In this document: positions 15,619 through 27,679 of the stretch, in pieces
Layout of the letters: every line of letters starts with the position of its first letter
Position numbering within the stretch: the first letter of the stretch is position 1
Source of the DNA: Oscillospiraceae bacterium
GTDB lineage: Bacteria > Bacillota > Clostridia > Oscillospirales > Oscillospiraceae
DNA: 64,000 bases
Reading direction: 5' to 3'
Assembly: GCA_015068325.1 (NCBI GenBank)
Contig: SVKQ01000001.1
Coordinates: 1 to 64,000 of the forward strand
Notes under the pieces: model-generated
Told to the model about the DNA's origin: nothing
What the model saw: the letters and a program-made list of their open reading frames with translations, nothing else
Databases searched by the model: none
Made by a program: the position numbers and the translations under genes

Positions 15619-18435
15619 ATGGATCGACCCGACAGGAGCGGCGGCTTCGCCCGATACTACTCGACCATAGACGTGTGGGCCATCGCCTTCGGCTGCATCG
15701 TCGGCTGGGGCGCTTTCGTCATGCCCGGCACTACCTTTCTGCCCATCGCCGGCCCTGTCGGCACGCTGATCGCCATGGCAATCAGCACCGCCATCATGCT
15801 GGTCATCGGGTCCAACTACGCCTATCTGATGGCTCGTCGGCCAGGCATCGGCGGCGTATACGCCTATACCAAGGAGGCCTTCGGCCGGGATCACGCCTTT
15901 CTGTGCTCCTAGTTTCTGTGCCTGTCCTATCTGACCATCGTGTTCCTCAACGGCACGGCGCTGTTCGTGGTCATACGGACCGTGTGCGGCGGCGTGCTGC
16001 AGCGGGGTCTGCACTATACCGTGGCCGGCAACGAGATCTATCTGGCCGAGGTGGCCGTGTCTGTGGCGGCGCTGGCGGTGATCGGTGTGCTGTTCATCTG
16101 CGCCAAGCCCTTCCTGCAGCGGTTCCACACGGTGCTGGCCTTGGCGCTGCTGGCCGGCGTGGCGGTGATAGCGGCGGTGTGTCTGCCCCATGTGCGGCTG
16201 GGAACGATGACGGGGGGCTTTGGCCTGAACGGCCTGCACCCGTCCTACGTGGTGTTCTCCATCGTGCTGCTGGCGCCGTGGGCCTTCGTGGGCTTCGATG
16301 TGATCTCCATGGAGACGGCCCACTTCGCTTTCCCCGTGGGGCGGTCGAAGCGGATCATGGCGTCGGCGATCCTGCTGAGCGGGCTGGTCTACGCCGCGCT
16401 GTCTCTGGTCAGCGTGGCGGCGGTGCCGGACGGATACGGCTCCTGGGGCGCCTATTTTGACAGACTGGACGATGCCTTCGGCGTGGCGTCTGTACCCACC
16501 TTTTACGCGGCGCAGGCCATCATGGGCCGGCCGGGCCTGATCCTTATGGGCGTCACCGCCCTGGCAGCTATTCTGACCGGTATGATCGGCGCCTGCCGGG
16601 CCACCACGCGGGTGCTGTCCACCATGGCAGAAGACCGCATCCTGTCGGAGAAATTCTCCGCCACAAAGCACAGCATCCTCTTCATCATGGGCATCTCCAT
16701 CGTCATCGCCTTCCTGGGCCGGAACGCACTGAACTGGTTCGTGGAGCTGACCTCCTTCGGCGCCATCGTGGGCTTTGGCTACACCTCCGCTGCGGCATAT
16801 CGGCTGGCCCGGGCGGAGGAGAACCGCCGCGTCGCCCTCACCGGCCTGATCGGTACGGTCATCACGGTGGCCTTTGCCATCGTGCAGCTGGTGCCGAGGC
16901 TGGCGGCCATCGAGGCCATGAGCGCCGCATCCTTCCTGCTGCTGTCGCTGTGGTGCCTGTTAGGCTTCGTGTTCTACTGGCGCACGGTGACCCACAGAGC
17001 CCTGTCGGAGTACAGCGGCATCTCCACCTCCGGTGTGGTGCTGTTTGCGCTGCTGCTGTACGCCATCCTCATGTGGCTGGGCAAGCTCCTGTCGGGGAGC
17101 GGCACCGTGGAGGCGGCGCGCGCCATCCTGGGGCGGGATGGCGTCGTGCTGCTGATCGTGGTCTTCGTGGGACTGGCCGTGATGCTGTATATCCAGAACC
17201 TGGTGCGCCGGCGCCACGAGGAGCTGGAGCGTGAGAAGATCCGGGCGGTGGAGAGCAACTTGGCCAAGAGCCGGTTCCTGTTCAACATGTCCCACGACAT
17301 CCGCACGCCCATGAACGCCATCATCGGCTACACGAATCTGGCGCTGCAGGAGAACGAGTCGCCGGAGATCGGGCGTTATCTCACCAAGATCGACACCTCC
17401 AGCAAGCACCTGCTGACGCTGATCAACGACGTGCTGGAGATGAGCCGCATCGAGAGCGGTAAGAGCGAGCTGACCTACGAGCCGACGGACCGGTGCGGCG
17501 TTTTTGACGAGGTGCGGGACATTTTTGCCCAGCAGATGCGCGACAAGGAGCTGGATTTCTCGGCGCAGACCTCCCAAGTGCGCCACCGGTACGTGTGGTG
17601 CGACAGAAAGAGCGTGAGCCGTGTCCTGCTGAATATCGTCGGCAACGCCTATAAGTTCACTCCGGCAGGCGGCACCATCGCTGCCTCCGTCTGGGAGATC
17701 GGCACCGGGGAGAGGGACCGCGGCTCCTATGAGATCCGCGTGCAGGACAGCGGCATCGGCATGTCCCGGGAGTTCGTCGAGAAAATGTTCCGCGCCTTTG
17801 AGCGGGAGCGCACCTCCACGGTGAGCGGCATCGAGGGCACCGGCCTGGGCCTGGCCATCACCAAGAGCCTGGTCGACCTGATGGACGGCACCATCGAGGT
17901 GATCACCTCCCCCGGCGCCGGCACGGAGTTCATCATCCGCCTGGCCTTCCAGCTGGCGGAGGAGCGCGAGGTGTACGAGGCCGCCCGGCAGGAAACGTCT
18001 GCTGACACCGCACCCGCCGAGCCGGATTTCACCGGCAGGCGCCTCCTGCTGGTGGAGGACAACGAGATCAACCGGGAGATCGCCACCATGCTGCTGTCCC
18101 AGGCCGGCTTCGTACTGGAGACAGCGGAGAACGGACGGGAGGCCGTGGACAAGGTGGCGGCCTCAACGCCCGGCTATTACGACGCGATCCTGATGGACAT
18201 CCAGATGCCGGTGATGGACGGCTACGAGGCCACCCGGGCTATCCGCGCGCTGGACGACAGGGCGCTGGCCGCCGTCCCCATCGTGGCGCTGACGGCCAAC
18301 GCCTTCAAGGAGGACGAGCAGGCCGCCATGGAGTCCGGCATGCAGGCCCACATCGCCAAACCGCTGGATATGGATAAAATGCTGCAGACGCTGGCCGCGG
18401 TGCTGGCGGACGGGGCGGGGAAGGACGTGGAGTGA
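15619..18435 (+). pseudogene. Amino acid permease-histidine kinase-receiver fusion with in-frame TAG
   Basis: A 938-codon frame is open apart from TAG at 15910-15912 (codon 98). Residues 1 to about 535 form an APC-type permease-like region with many membrane helices. Then come a HisKA domain (NMSHDIRTP, His at about 559), a HATPase domain (GTGLGLAI) and a receiver (LMDIQMPVMDG, Asp about 860). The layout recalls transporter-sensor kinases such as CbrA, where the carrier part senses a solute. The reading on each side of the TAG is continuous and TAG stands where a Trp (TGG) would fit. Ribosome site GGGAGGAG. No DNA-binding output; the neighbouring cyclic dinucleotide protein could be its partner. 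Confidence 0.85.
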
Positions 18436-18530
18436 TCTTCGCCCATGCCGCGGCGGTGCCGCTGTGTACCGATGTGCATCGCCCCGCGCCGACCGGCAGC
18501 GGACACGGCATACGGACAGGAAAAAGACGG

Positions 18531-18566
18531 CCTTGGGGCACCCTCCGTAAGGAAGGTGCCCCAAGG
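18531..18566. terminator. Terminator-like hairpin with GTAAGGAAG loop, copy B
   Basis: CCTTGGGGCACC pairs with GGTGCCCCAAGG around CTCCGTAAGGAA. It lies between the kinase gene and the 3' end of the recombinase. It belongs to the dispersed hairpin family seen at 7255 and 29215. Confidence 0.7.
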
Positions 18567-18623
18567 CGGCTCTTGTATCTGAATTGAATATTGTTTTGAT
18601 GTGGTATCGGCGTGCCCTTATGG

Positions 18624-20636
<2,013 letters not shown>

Positions 20637-20640
<4 letters not shown>

Positions 20641-21992
20641 CTTGCGTCACGCTCCCTTCCGTATTTCTTTCTCTGCTGCTCCTCTTGGGCCCGGTACTCG
20701 TTGGCATAGAGCAGATCGGTCTTTTCTTTCATTTGGAGGGAACGCTCCTCGATCCCCTCGTTCAACTTCAGCCGTTTCCGCAGCTCGGTGATCCGGGCGG
20801 TGACATTGGCTTTTTCCTCCCGCAGGGTAACCTTTACCTCTGGCGTTGCTCTGTGGATTTTGTTTTGCAGCTTTCGCCGCTGGTCGGTCAATGTCTCCAA
20901 TTCCGTTGCAAGCTGCTTCCTGTCGGCATACAGATCCTCCAGCGTCTCAATGCGGTATTTGCCCATATACCGCACCTGTTCGGTGAAGGTGTCCAGCTTC
21001 TTTAGGTCCTCCTTCAGATACGGGCTGGTGGGTTTGTAATCCGTATTCCTGGGCAGAATACCCAGCAGATAGCAGTAGTGGAGATACTGCCGGTAGATAT
21101 GGCTCGTCCTCACAAAGGGCTTGAACCAGTCGTGCAGCTCCTGCGGCATCTGCCTTGGATAGTCGATCCGTGCGGGTCTGCTCCCAAAGGAGGCGGCACC
21201 ACCCATATATCGGGAGATCTCCTGCGGCGTCCACCGCTCATCCAGTGTGTCCAGCCGGGTGAAGTGCTCATACTGCGGCAATCGGAGCTTCCAGTACTTC
21301 CCGGTGAAGTCGGTGATATATCCCTTGCGCCGGAGGTATGCTTCCATAAGCCGGGGATTTCGGCTGTAGATAATCGCCTCGTGTACGTCCTCCCGGTAGA
21401 CGTTGTACCGGGTTGGTTTTCCGGCCTTTTCATCCAGCCAGACCTGCCGGGACGGGGCCTTGTGCGGATTCTTTATCACCGAGAGGCCGTATTCCCGGCA
21501 CAGGCTGTCGGAGAGGTCCCGCAGCCGCCGCTGCTCCACCTTGGAGTAGTTGTACTTGCCGCCGTCCCGGAAAGACACGGAATTGAAACAGAAGTGGTTG
21601 TGCAGGTGGTCCTTATCCAGGTGGGTGGTCACGATGATCTGGAAGCGGTCGCCCCACATCTCCTTTGCCAGTCTCACCCCGATCTCGTGGCAGAGCTCCG
21701 GCGTCACCTCGCCGGGCTTGAAGCTCTGATAGCCGTGCCAGGCGATATACTTGTCCTCCTTGCCAAACCGCTTCTTGGTCTGGATCATCTGCTGCAAGGC
21801 GATCTCCTTGAGGCAGTTGATGGCGGTGACGTATTCGCCCTGCTTGGTGGCGGCGGGACGCTGGACGTAGGAGAGCACGTCCCACAGGGGCTGGAGGTCC
21901 GGCTTTTCCGCCATGGTCTTTTCCGGGTTCTCCACATAGGCCAGGAGGTCTTTCAGTCGGCCTTTGATGTGCCATAGCTTTGTGGTTGCCAT
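20637..21992 (-). CDS. MobP/MobA-type relaxase
   Basis: A 451-aa relaxase that would nick the transfer origin and stay attached to the DNA end. The metal-binding three-His motif is clear (HLDKDHLHNHFCFN, about residues 125-138). The AWHGYQSFKPGE segment is typical of this relaxase group. The C-terminal third is coiled coil. The ATG overlaps the mobC stop (TAATG). Confidence 0.92.
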
Positions 21993-22276
21993 TACGCCAC
22001 CTCCATGAGGGTGAGGATCAGCGCCTCGATCCGGCGGCACTCCTCGGCGGTTTCGGGAAGAAAGCGCACACATTTTTGCAGGCTGTCGTGGACGTGATAT
22101 ATCTCCTCCAGCAGGTCCCAAAAGTCAGGACCGGGCTGCGGCATCGGTTTCTTGCCCTTACAGACTTGGCGGATATACTCCGCCTGGGAGAGGCCGCAGA
22201 GGGCGGCGTCCCGTTCCAGTTTTTCTTTCTCTTCTTCGGTCAGTCGTATCCGAATACGGACCGTTTCATTTTTCAT
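21992..22276 (-). CDS. mobC: MobC relaxosome protein
   Basis: A 94-aa mobilization accessory protein with a ribbon-helix-helix-like N-terminus (VRIRIRLTEEEKEKLERDA) followed by LSQAEYIRQ, as in MobC proteins that bind the transfer origin. Several Met codons crowd the start. AAGGAG directly abuts the first, so the third downstream Met (22276, MKNETVRI) has the best spacing. Confidence 0.85.
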   Translation of the reverse strand: MKNETVRIRIRLTEEEKEKLERDAALCGLSQAEYIRQVCKGKKPMPQPGPDFWDLLEEIYHVHDSLQKCVRFLPETAEECRRIEALILTLMEVA

Positions 22277-22319
22277 AATCATCATCTCCTTGAGTTAAAA
22301 TACTTGTTCTTTGCAGGGT

Positions 22320-22620
22320 CATAGGGCGGCACGCCCTGAGAAGGTCCACAGACCGGGAGGCTGTGGATCTGGATTTTGGGGGGGGCAAAATCCGATGCTC
22401 GTTATAACTGTGGACAGGGGTATCCCTGCCCCCAGCCGATCTCTTTCGACGTTCTCTCCGAACATCGTTCCTGCCCCGGAGTCTCACCGGAGCGTCGCTG
22501 CGCTTCGTCGACACAAGCTTCATATCACTCGCCCCGCCGTAAACGGCAGGTCTCGCTCATTCCGCTGCGCCTCCTCTCCCCGCAAAATCTTCGATTTTGC
22601 GGGGACCCCATTTTTCGGAG
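22320..22620. other. Candidate transfer origin region
   Basis: A gene-free stretch upstream of mobC. It carries a perfect 12-bp inverted repeat CCCCGCAAAATC/GATTTTGCGGGG (22578-22604) and nearby short inverted repeats (CCGCCGTAAACGGC). Position and palindromes fit an oriT, but the nic site cannot be fixed by eye. A GGGGCAAAATCCGATGCTCG segment (22383) is similar to one at 7383. Confidence 0.5.
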
Positions 22621-22759
22621 GGGAGTCATGGCACGGTCATATCCTGTTCGGACGGTCATTCAGTTTTCCTTTGAGGCAGTTCCCTCTACTATCCCTCTTG
22701 GAACTTTTTCGGGAAAATGCCAGAAACTTTTTTCGCTTTTTTCTGGCAAATAGAAAAAA

Positions 22760-22836
22760 GCCGATTTACATGAGCCCCCTGCCGAAAGGATAGAAATATC
22801 CTTTCAAAGCAAGAAGTCATGTAAATCGGCTTTGTG
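22760..22836. terminator. Long bidirectional hairpin
   Basis: GCCGATTTACATGA (22760) pairs perfectly with TCATGTAAATCGGC (22817) and encloses AAAGGATAGAAATATCCTTT. Flanks are A-rich and TTTGTG. It may mark the outer limit of the mobilizable element. Between here and 23099 I see no gene. Confidence 0.65.
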
Positions 22837-23099
22837 ACAAGTCGAAGCCTGTTTGTACACCGTCCTGTCAACAGGCTGAAAACAGGCGGACAGCGTCGGC
22901 GTTTGGTAGCAGCCGAAGCGTTAGCGGCAGCTCAGGCGCGCCGCAACCCGTGGCATGAGCCACGCATAATCTGTGCTTCTCAGATATTCAGTTGTGTGCT
23001 CCCCAGAGAGGAGCATGGGTTATTATACCAAGGATGCGAAAATTGTCAAGGAAAAATATGGAGAGTAGAATGCATCATATGTTTTTCCACCCCATGCTC

Positions 23100-23537
23100 T
23101 CACAACTTTTTGCAGGCGAGTTCGATGCACAGGGCGGCAGCATCCCCGTTCACGCCGTCAAAGCGATAGTCATAGACTTCTCCGTCAAAAATACCGTGTT
23201 TTCTCTCCAGCATCTGTGCCACCGGCGCAGGCAGGTTTCCGTGCATTCTTGCCTTGAAGCGCTCTTTGATGGTCTCGATATCAGCGTACACAAGGATTCT
23301 GACAGCGCCGTCCGGTAAGAGCTTGATCTGCTCCGGCTCAGATATCACATAAATGATGTTGGTTCCCGAAACGGCGTCCGCAAGCTTTTTTCGGAACAGG
23401 GCGGCCGCCTCGCTTTCGGACTTCGCCATCCGCAGATAGTCCTTGCCGGTGACTATTTCCGCGTGGATATCTTTCTGGATTGCTTCTGCAAGCGTGGATT
23501 TCCCGCTGCAGTTTTCTCCGATGATTCCAATTACCAT
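23100..23537 (-). CDS. P-loop nucleotide kinase-like ATPase
   Basis: A 145-aa protein with an N-terminal Walker A (GENCSGKST, residues about 7-15) and the size and layout of a small nucleoside/shikimate-kinase-like P-loop enzyme. A KERFKARMHG lid-like basic segment follows near residue 90. The start at 23537 has CGGAGGACA; the longer frame lacks one. Substrate unknown. It is the last of the minus-strand cargo genes. Confidence 0.75.
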   Translation of the reverse strand: MVIGIIGENCSGKSTLAEAIQKDIHAEIVTGKDYLRMAKSESEAAALFRKKLADAVSGTNIIYVISEPEQIKLLPDGAVRILVYADIETIKERFKARMHGNLPAPVAQMLERKHGIFDGEVYDYRFDGVNGDAAALCIELACKKL

Positions 23538-23601
23538 TCTTTGTCCTCCGTATGTATCACATTGATTCATATTATGTTTTTTTCCTGCTGGATTTGCCGA
23601 C

Positions 23602-23712
23602 TCACTCGATCCCCGTGAACGCAAAGCCGTCGAGCCATTTCATTACCGTCTCGCAGATGGTTTCCAGGCATTCCTTTTCTAAAGGGGAATGCAGGCCGGC
23701 GTTCTGGATCAT
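23602..23712 (-). CDS. Short ORF, possible alpha/beta-hydrolase C-terminal remnant
   Basis: A 36-aa frame with GTGGAGGTC 9 bp ahead of the ATG. The peptide (starts MIQNAGLHSPLEKE) resembles the catalytic-His end of an alpha/beta hydrolase. The frame is continuous with the stop of the upstream acetyltransferase gene. Either a decayed gene end or a small gene; weakly supported. Confidence 0.3.
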   Translation of the reverse strand: MIQNAGLHSPLEKECLETICETVMKWLDGFAFTGIE

Positions 23713-23742
23713 ATGTTTGACCTCCACAAATACTGATTTGTC

Positions 23743-24303
23743 TCACAGTTTCAACACAGCGGGCATTTCGCCGTCGTCCTCATCATAAGCTTCGGGAACC
23801 TCTTCAAAGCCAAATCCCGCATACATCCTGCGAGCGACTTCATTCTCATTCGCATGGCACAGCCAGGCATATTTTGCCTTTCGGCATGGGCCGGAGCGGA
23901 TGAAATCGAGTATGAGTTCCAGCGCTTGCTTGCCGTAGCCTTTTCTCTGATAGCGTTTGTCTATCATAAAACGCCAAATAAAGTAGCTGTCCCTTGTAAA
24001 CCAGTATTTTTCATTCAGGTCATCTTCCGGATCAAGTGGGATATCATATCCGATCATCACGAACCCAATCGGCTTTTCTCCCAAATAGATCCCAAAAGTA
24101 AAAACATGAAAGCCTGCTTCGCGGATTACGCCTGCCAGGGCAAGATTGCTGACATTGTCAGGCAGATAATTCTTCTGTTCTTTCGTCAAACGAAGATCTT
24201 CTACGTCGTGCCAGTTGAGATAAGTGATCTTTTCCAAATGCAATTGATTCATATCTTTCATGCTTCCATTCATTTGCGATTTGTCTGTTTCTTTGTTATC
24301 CAT
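23743..24303 (-). CDS. GNAT acetyltransferase (spermidine acetyltransferase-like)
   Basis: A 186-aa GNAT protein. The acetyl-CoA loop is YQRKGYGKQA, after the FIWRFMID strand, and the C-terminal MYAGFGFEEV block is present. The WRFM-D context is shared with the N-terminal domain of the 25836-27326 fusion. A start at 24303 has TGGAG upstream; a second Met at 24252 (MNQLHLEK) fits the domain start better and may be used instead. Confidence 0.8.
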   Translation of the reverse strand: MDNKETDKSQMNGSMKDMNQLHLEKITYLNWHDVEDLRLTKEQKNYLPDNVSNLALAGVIREAGFHVFTFGIYLGEKPIGFVMIGYDIPLDPEDDLNEKYWFTRDSYFIWRFMIDKRYQRKGYGKQALELILDFIRSGPCRKAKYAWLCHANENEVARRMYAGFGFEEVPEAYDEDDGEMPAVLKL

Positions 24304-24361
24304 GTCACGCACTCCACATGCCTTGGGACAACAGCGTGAATAAAATGACTGCTGCTTTGCT

Positions 24362-25225
24362 TCAGATATTCTTGTAGAGCTCGTAGCAATCGTGGCCTTT
24401 CGGCACGTCCTTGAGCTCGCCTCTGAGCAGATAGCCGTTCTTTTTGAAGAAATCGACGTTCCAGTCGCCCGCATTTGTCAAAATCATGGAAGCGCCGTTT
24501 TCCTTTGCCAGTTTTTCCACTTCCTGCATAAAATACGTGCCCAGACCCTGACGCCTGAGCGGCTCTTCCACAAACAGTGCGTCAACAAAGCCGTTTCCGC
24601 CCTTGTCCACGTCCGCCATCACGCCGGCAATGAACCTGCCGTCTTTGTCCACAAGCTTCTTGTAAAAATCAACGCTCTCGTATTCCGGCTCATAGGCTTC
24701 GCTGTATGTCCGAATGCCGTTTTCGATAACGTCCGCGTCGTCCCTGCTGCCGAGCGAGACCCTGAACCGGGCGCCGCTGTTGTCCGACGGCACATATTCC
24801 GGCGTTTCCCTGTCAAGATATTTGACCAGGGAATAACTGATATAGCCGTTTGCCTTTTTCAGCGTCGTGAAAACCGTGTAGCCGTGTTTTTCATAGAAGG
24901 GTCTTGCCATATAACTGGCGGTTCCGAGCGTCACGACCCGACAGCCTTTCTCTCTCGCGATGCGCTCGACTTCGCGGATGATCATAGAGCCGAGCCCGTG
25001 ATGCCGATAGCGTTCATCCACCCAAAGCGTGTCAAGGAACATTCTCGACCAGCGGTATTCGTAGGCTTCCGCAATACATCCGCCGACGATCTCGCCGGCT
25101 TCGTTCTCGACCTTGAGGACGAATTCTTCCTCGTCCGCATCCACCTCGCGGGGCACAATTTCATTGATCTTCCCGCCGATATAGGCGGCCTCTTCTTTTG
25201 TCAGATCCTCGATTTTGTATTCCAT
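24362..25225 (-). CDS. Tandem GNAT acetyltransferase
   Basis: A 287-aa protein with two GNAT domains. The first (1-135) has YRHHGLGSMIIREVE; the second (150-287) has LRRQGLGTYFMQEVE. Each repeats the V-x-x-x-x-R/Q-G-x-G acetyl-CoA pattern, so both may bind the cofactor. Tandem GNATs can act on antibiotics or metabolites; the substrate here is unknown. It lies 59 bp upstream of the next acetyltransferase and probably shares a transcript. Confidence 0.85.
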   Translation of the reverse strand: MEYKIEDLTKEEAAYIGGKINEIVPREVDADEEEFVLKVENEAGEIVGGCIAEAYEYRWSRMFLDTLWVDERYRHHGLGSMIIREVERIAREKGCRVVTLGTASYMARPFYEKHGYTVFTTLKKANGYISYSLVKYLDRETPEYVPSDNSGARFRVSLGSRDDADVIENGIRTYSEAYEPEYESVDFYKKLVDKDGRFIAGVMADVDKGGNGFVDALFVEEPLRRQGLGTYFMQEVEKLAKENGASMILTNAGDWNVDFFKKNGYLLRGELKDVPKGHDCYELYKNI

Positions 25226-25314
25226 TTTTCATTTCCTCTTATTCCGGCGGCGGGGAGCGCTCCCCGCCGCTGTTCTGTGTCAGACTGATCGGCGAACGGA
25301 CAGCCTGACATGGG

Positions 25315-25677
25315 CTATTTTATTTCTGCGTTGTTTTTCTTCAGGAAGTCGATATCCCTGCCGTAAGCTGCGGCAGTCTCCGCATCATTCGTTTGAAATG
25401 CTTCAAACAATTCGGCTGGGATCTTTCCGGGCTTTGTCCGTTCATAGATGGTGAGGTTCCAGGAATGCTTGCATTTTCTGCATCTGTAGATCAACCACAC
25501 ATCGACGTTGTTCCCGTTGGCGTTTACTCTGAATTTGCCGGAATTGAGAAACTCCTGCTTTTTTCCACAACCTCCACAACGATGAAACACACGGATCCCG
25601 TTTGCTTTTTCGACCTCCTGCCGGATCGTGCTGTTTTTTGCTCCGGACAGTCTCCTGCCCGGTATGTTTTTGCTCAT
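25315..25677 (-). CDS. DUF1062 family zinc-ribbon protein, C-terminally short
   Basis: A 120-aa protein with a zinc ribbon of paired Cys motifs (CGGCGKK and CRKCKHSW) and the GKFRVNANGN core of the DUF1062 family. Relatives I know are nearer 180-210 aa, so the C-terminal half is probably lost. The start has GGAGGAACGT. Function unknown. Confidence 0.7.
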   Translation of the reverse strand: MSKNIPGRRLSGAKNSTIRQEVEKANGIRVFHRCGGCGKKQEFLNSGKFRVNANGNNVDVWLIYRCRKCKHSWNLTIYERTKPGKIPAELFEAFQTNDAETAAAYGRDIDFLKKNNAEIK

Positions 25678-25835
25678 ACGTTCCTCCCAAATATCCTTTA
25701 GGAACCGTCTGAGCTTATAGAATTGTGAAGTATTTAAGCTCAGACTACTGAGCGTTCACATACTTTCTGGTCATAAAAGCGATCTCCTTTCCGATTGAAT
25801 AATCAAAGATTCTGTAAAATCGGTGTATTTCCCCT

Positions 25836-27326
25836 CTATTCTTTCGCGTTTTTGTAAATTTCACAGGCGATGTTGTTCATCGCTTCGTCGGCTGCTTCCG
25901 TGACGTTGTTGTACATCACGGCAACGCAGATGTCTTTCTTGCGGGAAAAGACCCAGCTGGTCAGAAAACCCCAGTTCTCTCCGCCGTGGCCGGCCACGCT
26001 GTCTTTGCGGGCTTCCGATTCCCAAACGTCGAGGCAGAGCCCGTAGCCGTCCAGCACCGGCGTCATCATGCGCCGCGCGGTCTTCTTTTTGAGGAAGCCG
26101 CCCCGGCGGTAGCTCCTGGAGAGGGCAAGGCCGATCTTGACAAGCTCTGTGGGCGTCGTCCACAGACCGGCAGCGGCGTGCTCGGGATAGTAATGGTAAC
26201 CGTGGGCGGGATCCTCCTTCTGCGCCAGCCTGAAGCCGAACGCTGCGTTGGAAACCAGCTCTTCGTCCAGCGGCTGGAAAAAGCCGGTGCGCTGAAGGCC
26301 CAAAGGCTCGGCGACCTCCTTCTGGAAGGCCTCGCGGAGCGCGGTCCCCGTAATGCGTGTAAACGCAAGCTCGGCCAGGGTGATGCCGCCGCCGGAGTAC
26401 ATGTGCTGTTTGCCGTAAGGACGAATCCTTCTGAGCTTCGGCGTGACGCCCTTGCCGTTCAGCACGTCTTCGAGCGAGAGCGGCTCGTGATCCGCACGGT
26501 AGCCGGGGAAGCCGTGCAGGTTGTAGCCCGCCGTGTGGCTGAGCAGGGCGGCAAAGGTCACGGGGCCCTTCTTGACGAATTCCGGCACCACGCCCGAGAT
26601 ATCCGCGTCAAGGTCGATGAGCCCCTTGTCCACGTACCGCAGGAGGGTCAGCGCAAACATGGGTTTCGATACGGAACCCGCCTGGAACAGCATATCCGGG
26701 TTCACCGGGAAGTCCTCGCCATAGCGTCCGCTGCCGGCACAGTAGGTGAGGAAATCACCGTCTCCGGCCTGGACGGCAATGCTGACGCCGTAGCCCCTTT
26801 TGCCCTTGATGCGCATGGCCTTATCCACATCGACGCCATAGACATTCTTGATGATCCGGTTGGGGCCTTTGAGCATCCGCATCAGCACAGCCTCATCGCC
26901 ATCGATGATGCCGGTCTCCCGGAAGCCCGCTTTATGATAAACGTGCAGGCCCAGCTCGTTCTCCGGCTCGGTGGAGAGGAAAAGCCGGTCCGCGCCGTTT
27001 TCTTTGAAGTATTTGATGATCTCCTGCAGGGCGGCCTGGCCGTAACCCTTGCCCTGCTCGTTCTTGTCGACCATGAAGCGCCAGAGCCAGTAGCGGTCGT
27101 CCTCATCCTCTTCTTCCGGATTGAATGCGAACATGCAGAAGCCCACCAGCTTCTCATCTGCATAGATGGCAAAGGGCCGGGCCACGCCGGCCTGCTCCGC
27201 GTTCGCCTCGTCCGCCTGCCGCAGTGAGACGTCGTTCGGGGCGACGAAGGGCTGATCCTCCCGCACGGAAAGAGCCAGAACGGCTTCTCTGTTATTATCA
27301 TTGATCGGTTCCAGTTTAATTATCAT
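25836..27326 (-). CDS. GNAT-beta-lactamase-like serine hydrolase fusion
   Basis: A 496-aa two-domain protein. Residues 1-152 are a GNAT acetyltransferase (LWRFMVDKNEQGKGYGQAA). Residues about 160-496 are a class C beta-lactamase/esterase-like domain with the S-x-x-K motif SVSK (218-221), the YSGGG segment at the Tyr-motif position and HGGENWG at the third motif. No signal peptide, so it should act in the cytoplasm, unlike true beta-lactamases. Possible roles are modification or hydrolysis of amide/ester compounds. AAGGAGAAAA precedes the ATG. Confidence 0.88.
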   Translation of the reverse strand: MIIKLEPINDNNREAVLALSVREDQPFVAPNDVSLRQADEANAEQAGVARPFAIYADEKLVGFCMFAFNPEEEDEDDRYWLWRFMVDKNEQGKGYGQAALQEIIKYFKENGADRLFLSTEPENELGLHVYHKAGFRETGIIDGDEAVLMRMLKGPNRIIKNVYGVDVDKAMRIKGKRGYGVSIAVQAGDGDFLTYCAGSGRYGEDFPVNPDMLFQAGSVSKPMFALTLLRYVDKGLIDLDADISGVVPEFVKKGPVTFAALLSHTAGYNLHGFPGYRADHEPLSLEDVLNGKGVTPKLRRIRPYGKQHMYSGGGITLAELAFTRITGTALREAFQKEVAEPLGLQRTGFFQPLDEELVSNAAFGFRLAQKEDPAHGYHYYPEHAAAGLWTTPTELVKIGLALSRSYRRGGFLKKKTARRMMTPVLDGYGLCLDVWESEARKDSVAGHGGENWGFLTSWVFSRKKDICVAVMYNNVTEAADEAMNNIACEIYKNAKE

Positions 27327-27679
27327 AATTGGGTTTTCTCCTTGAACATGAATATTTGATATGGGATCGTTCCTGTATGGCGTCGACTGCTGAAAATTGG
27401 CGCAAAAATACCGCAGCGAAGCAGCTCCCGTCGTGGCTGCGTCCTGCGGTTCCCACTATCCGAAAGTTACTCAAAAACGGCGCACTAACCCAGAGGGGTA
27501 TACCCCTCAGTCATGCTCTGCGCCTTTATTCAGTTAATCAGCGATAACCACTCTATTAATCATTGGTTTACGCTCCTTTCATGGATTCGCAAAACAATTA
27601 TACATGATATCTCCTTGAAAATCAATGCTCAAGTACAATCATACCACCTCGTAAGCCGCAACGAATGAAGCGCTGTATC
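27327..27679. other. Gene-free stretch
   Basis: No convincing gene. It contains a short dyad AGGGGTATACCCCT (about 27494). Any frame here lacks ribosome sites and recognisable domains. Confidence 0.6.

Noticed and set aside
11972-16671. Two very long minus-strand open frames opposite the signalling genes
   Set aside because: They mirror the coding frame of the GGDEF/EAL and kinase genes. Composition is typical of antisense frames in GC-rich DNA.
22311-22793. Open frame upstream of mobC
   Set aside because: It crosses the palindromic region, lacks a ribosome site and resembles no protein. A transfer-origin region is more plausible.
27329-27547. Plus-strand 72-codon frame
   Set aside because: Begins at the divergent gene's start without a ribosome site, and contains no domain.
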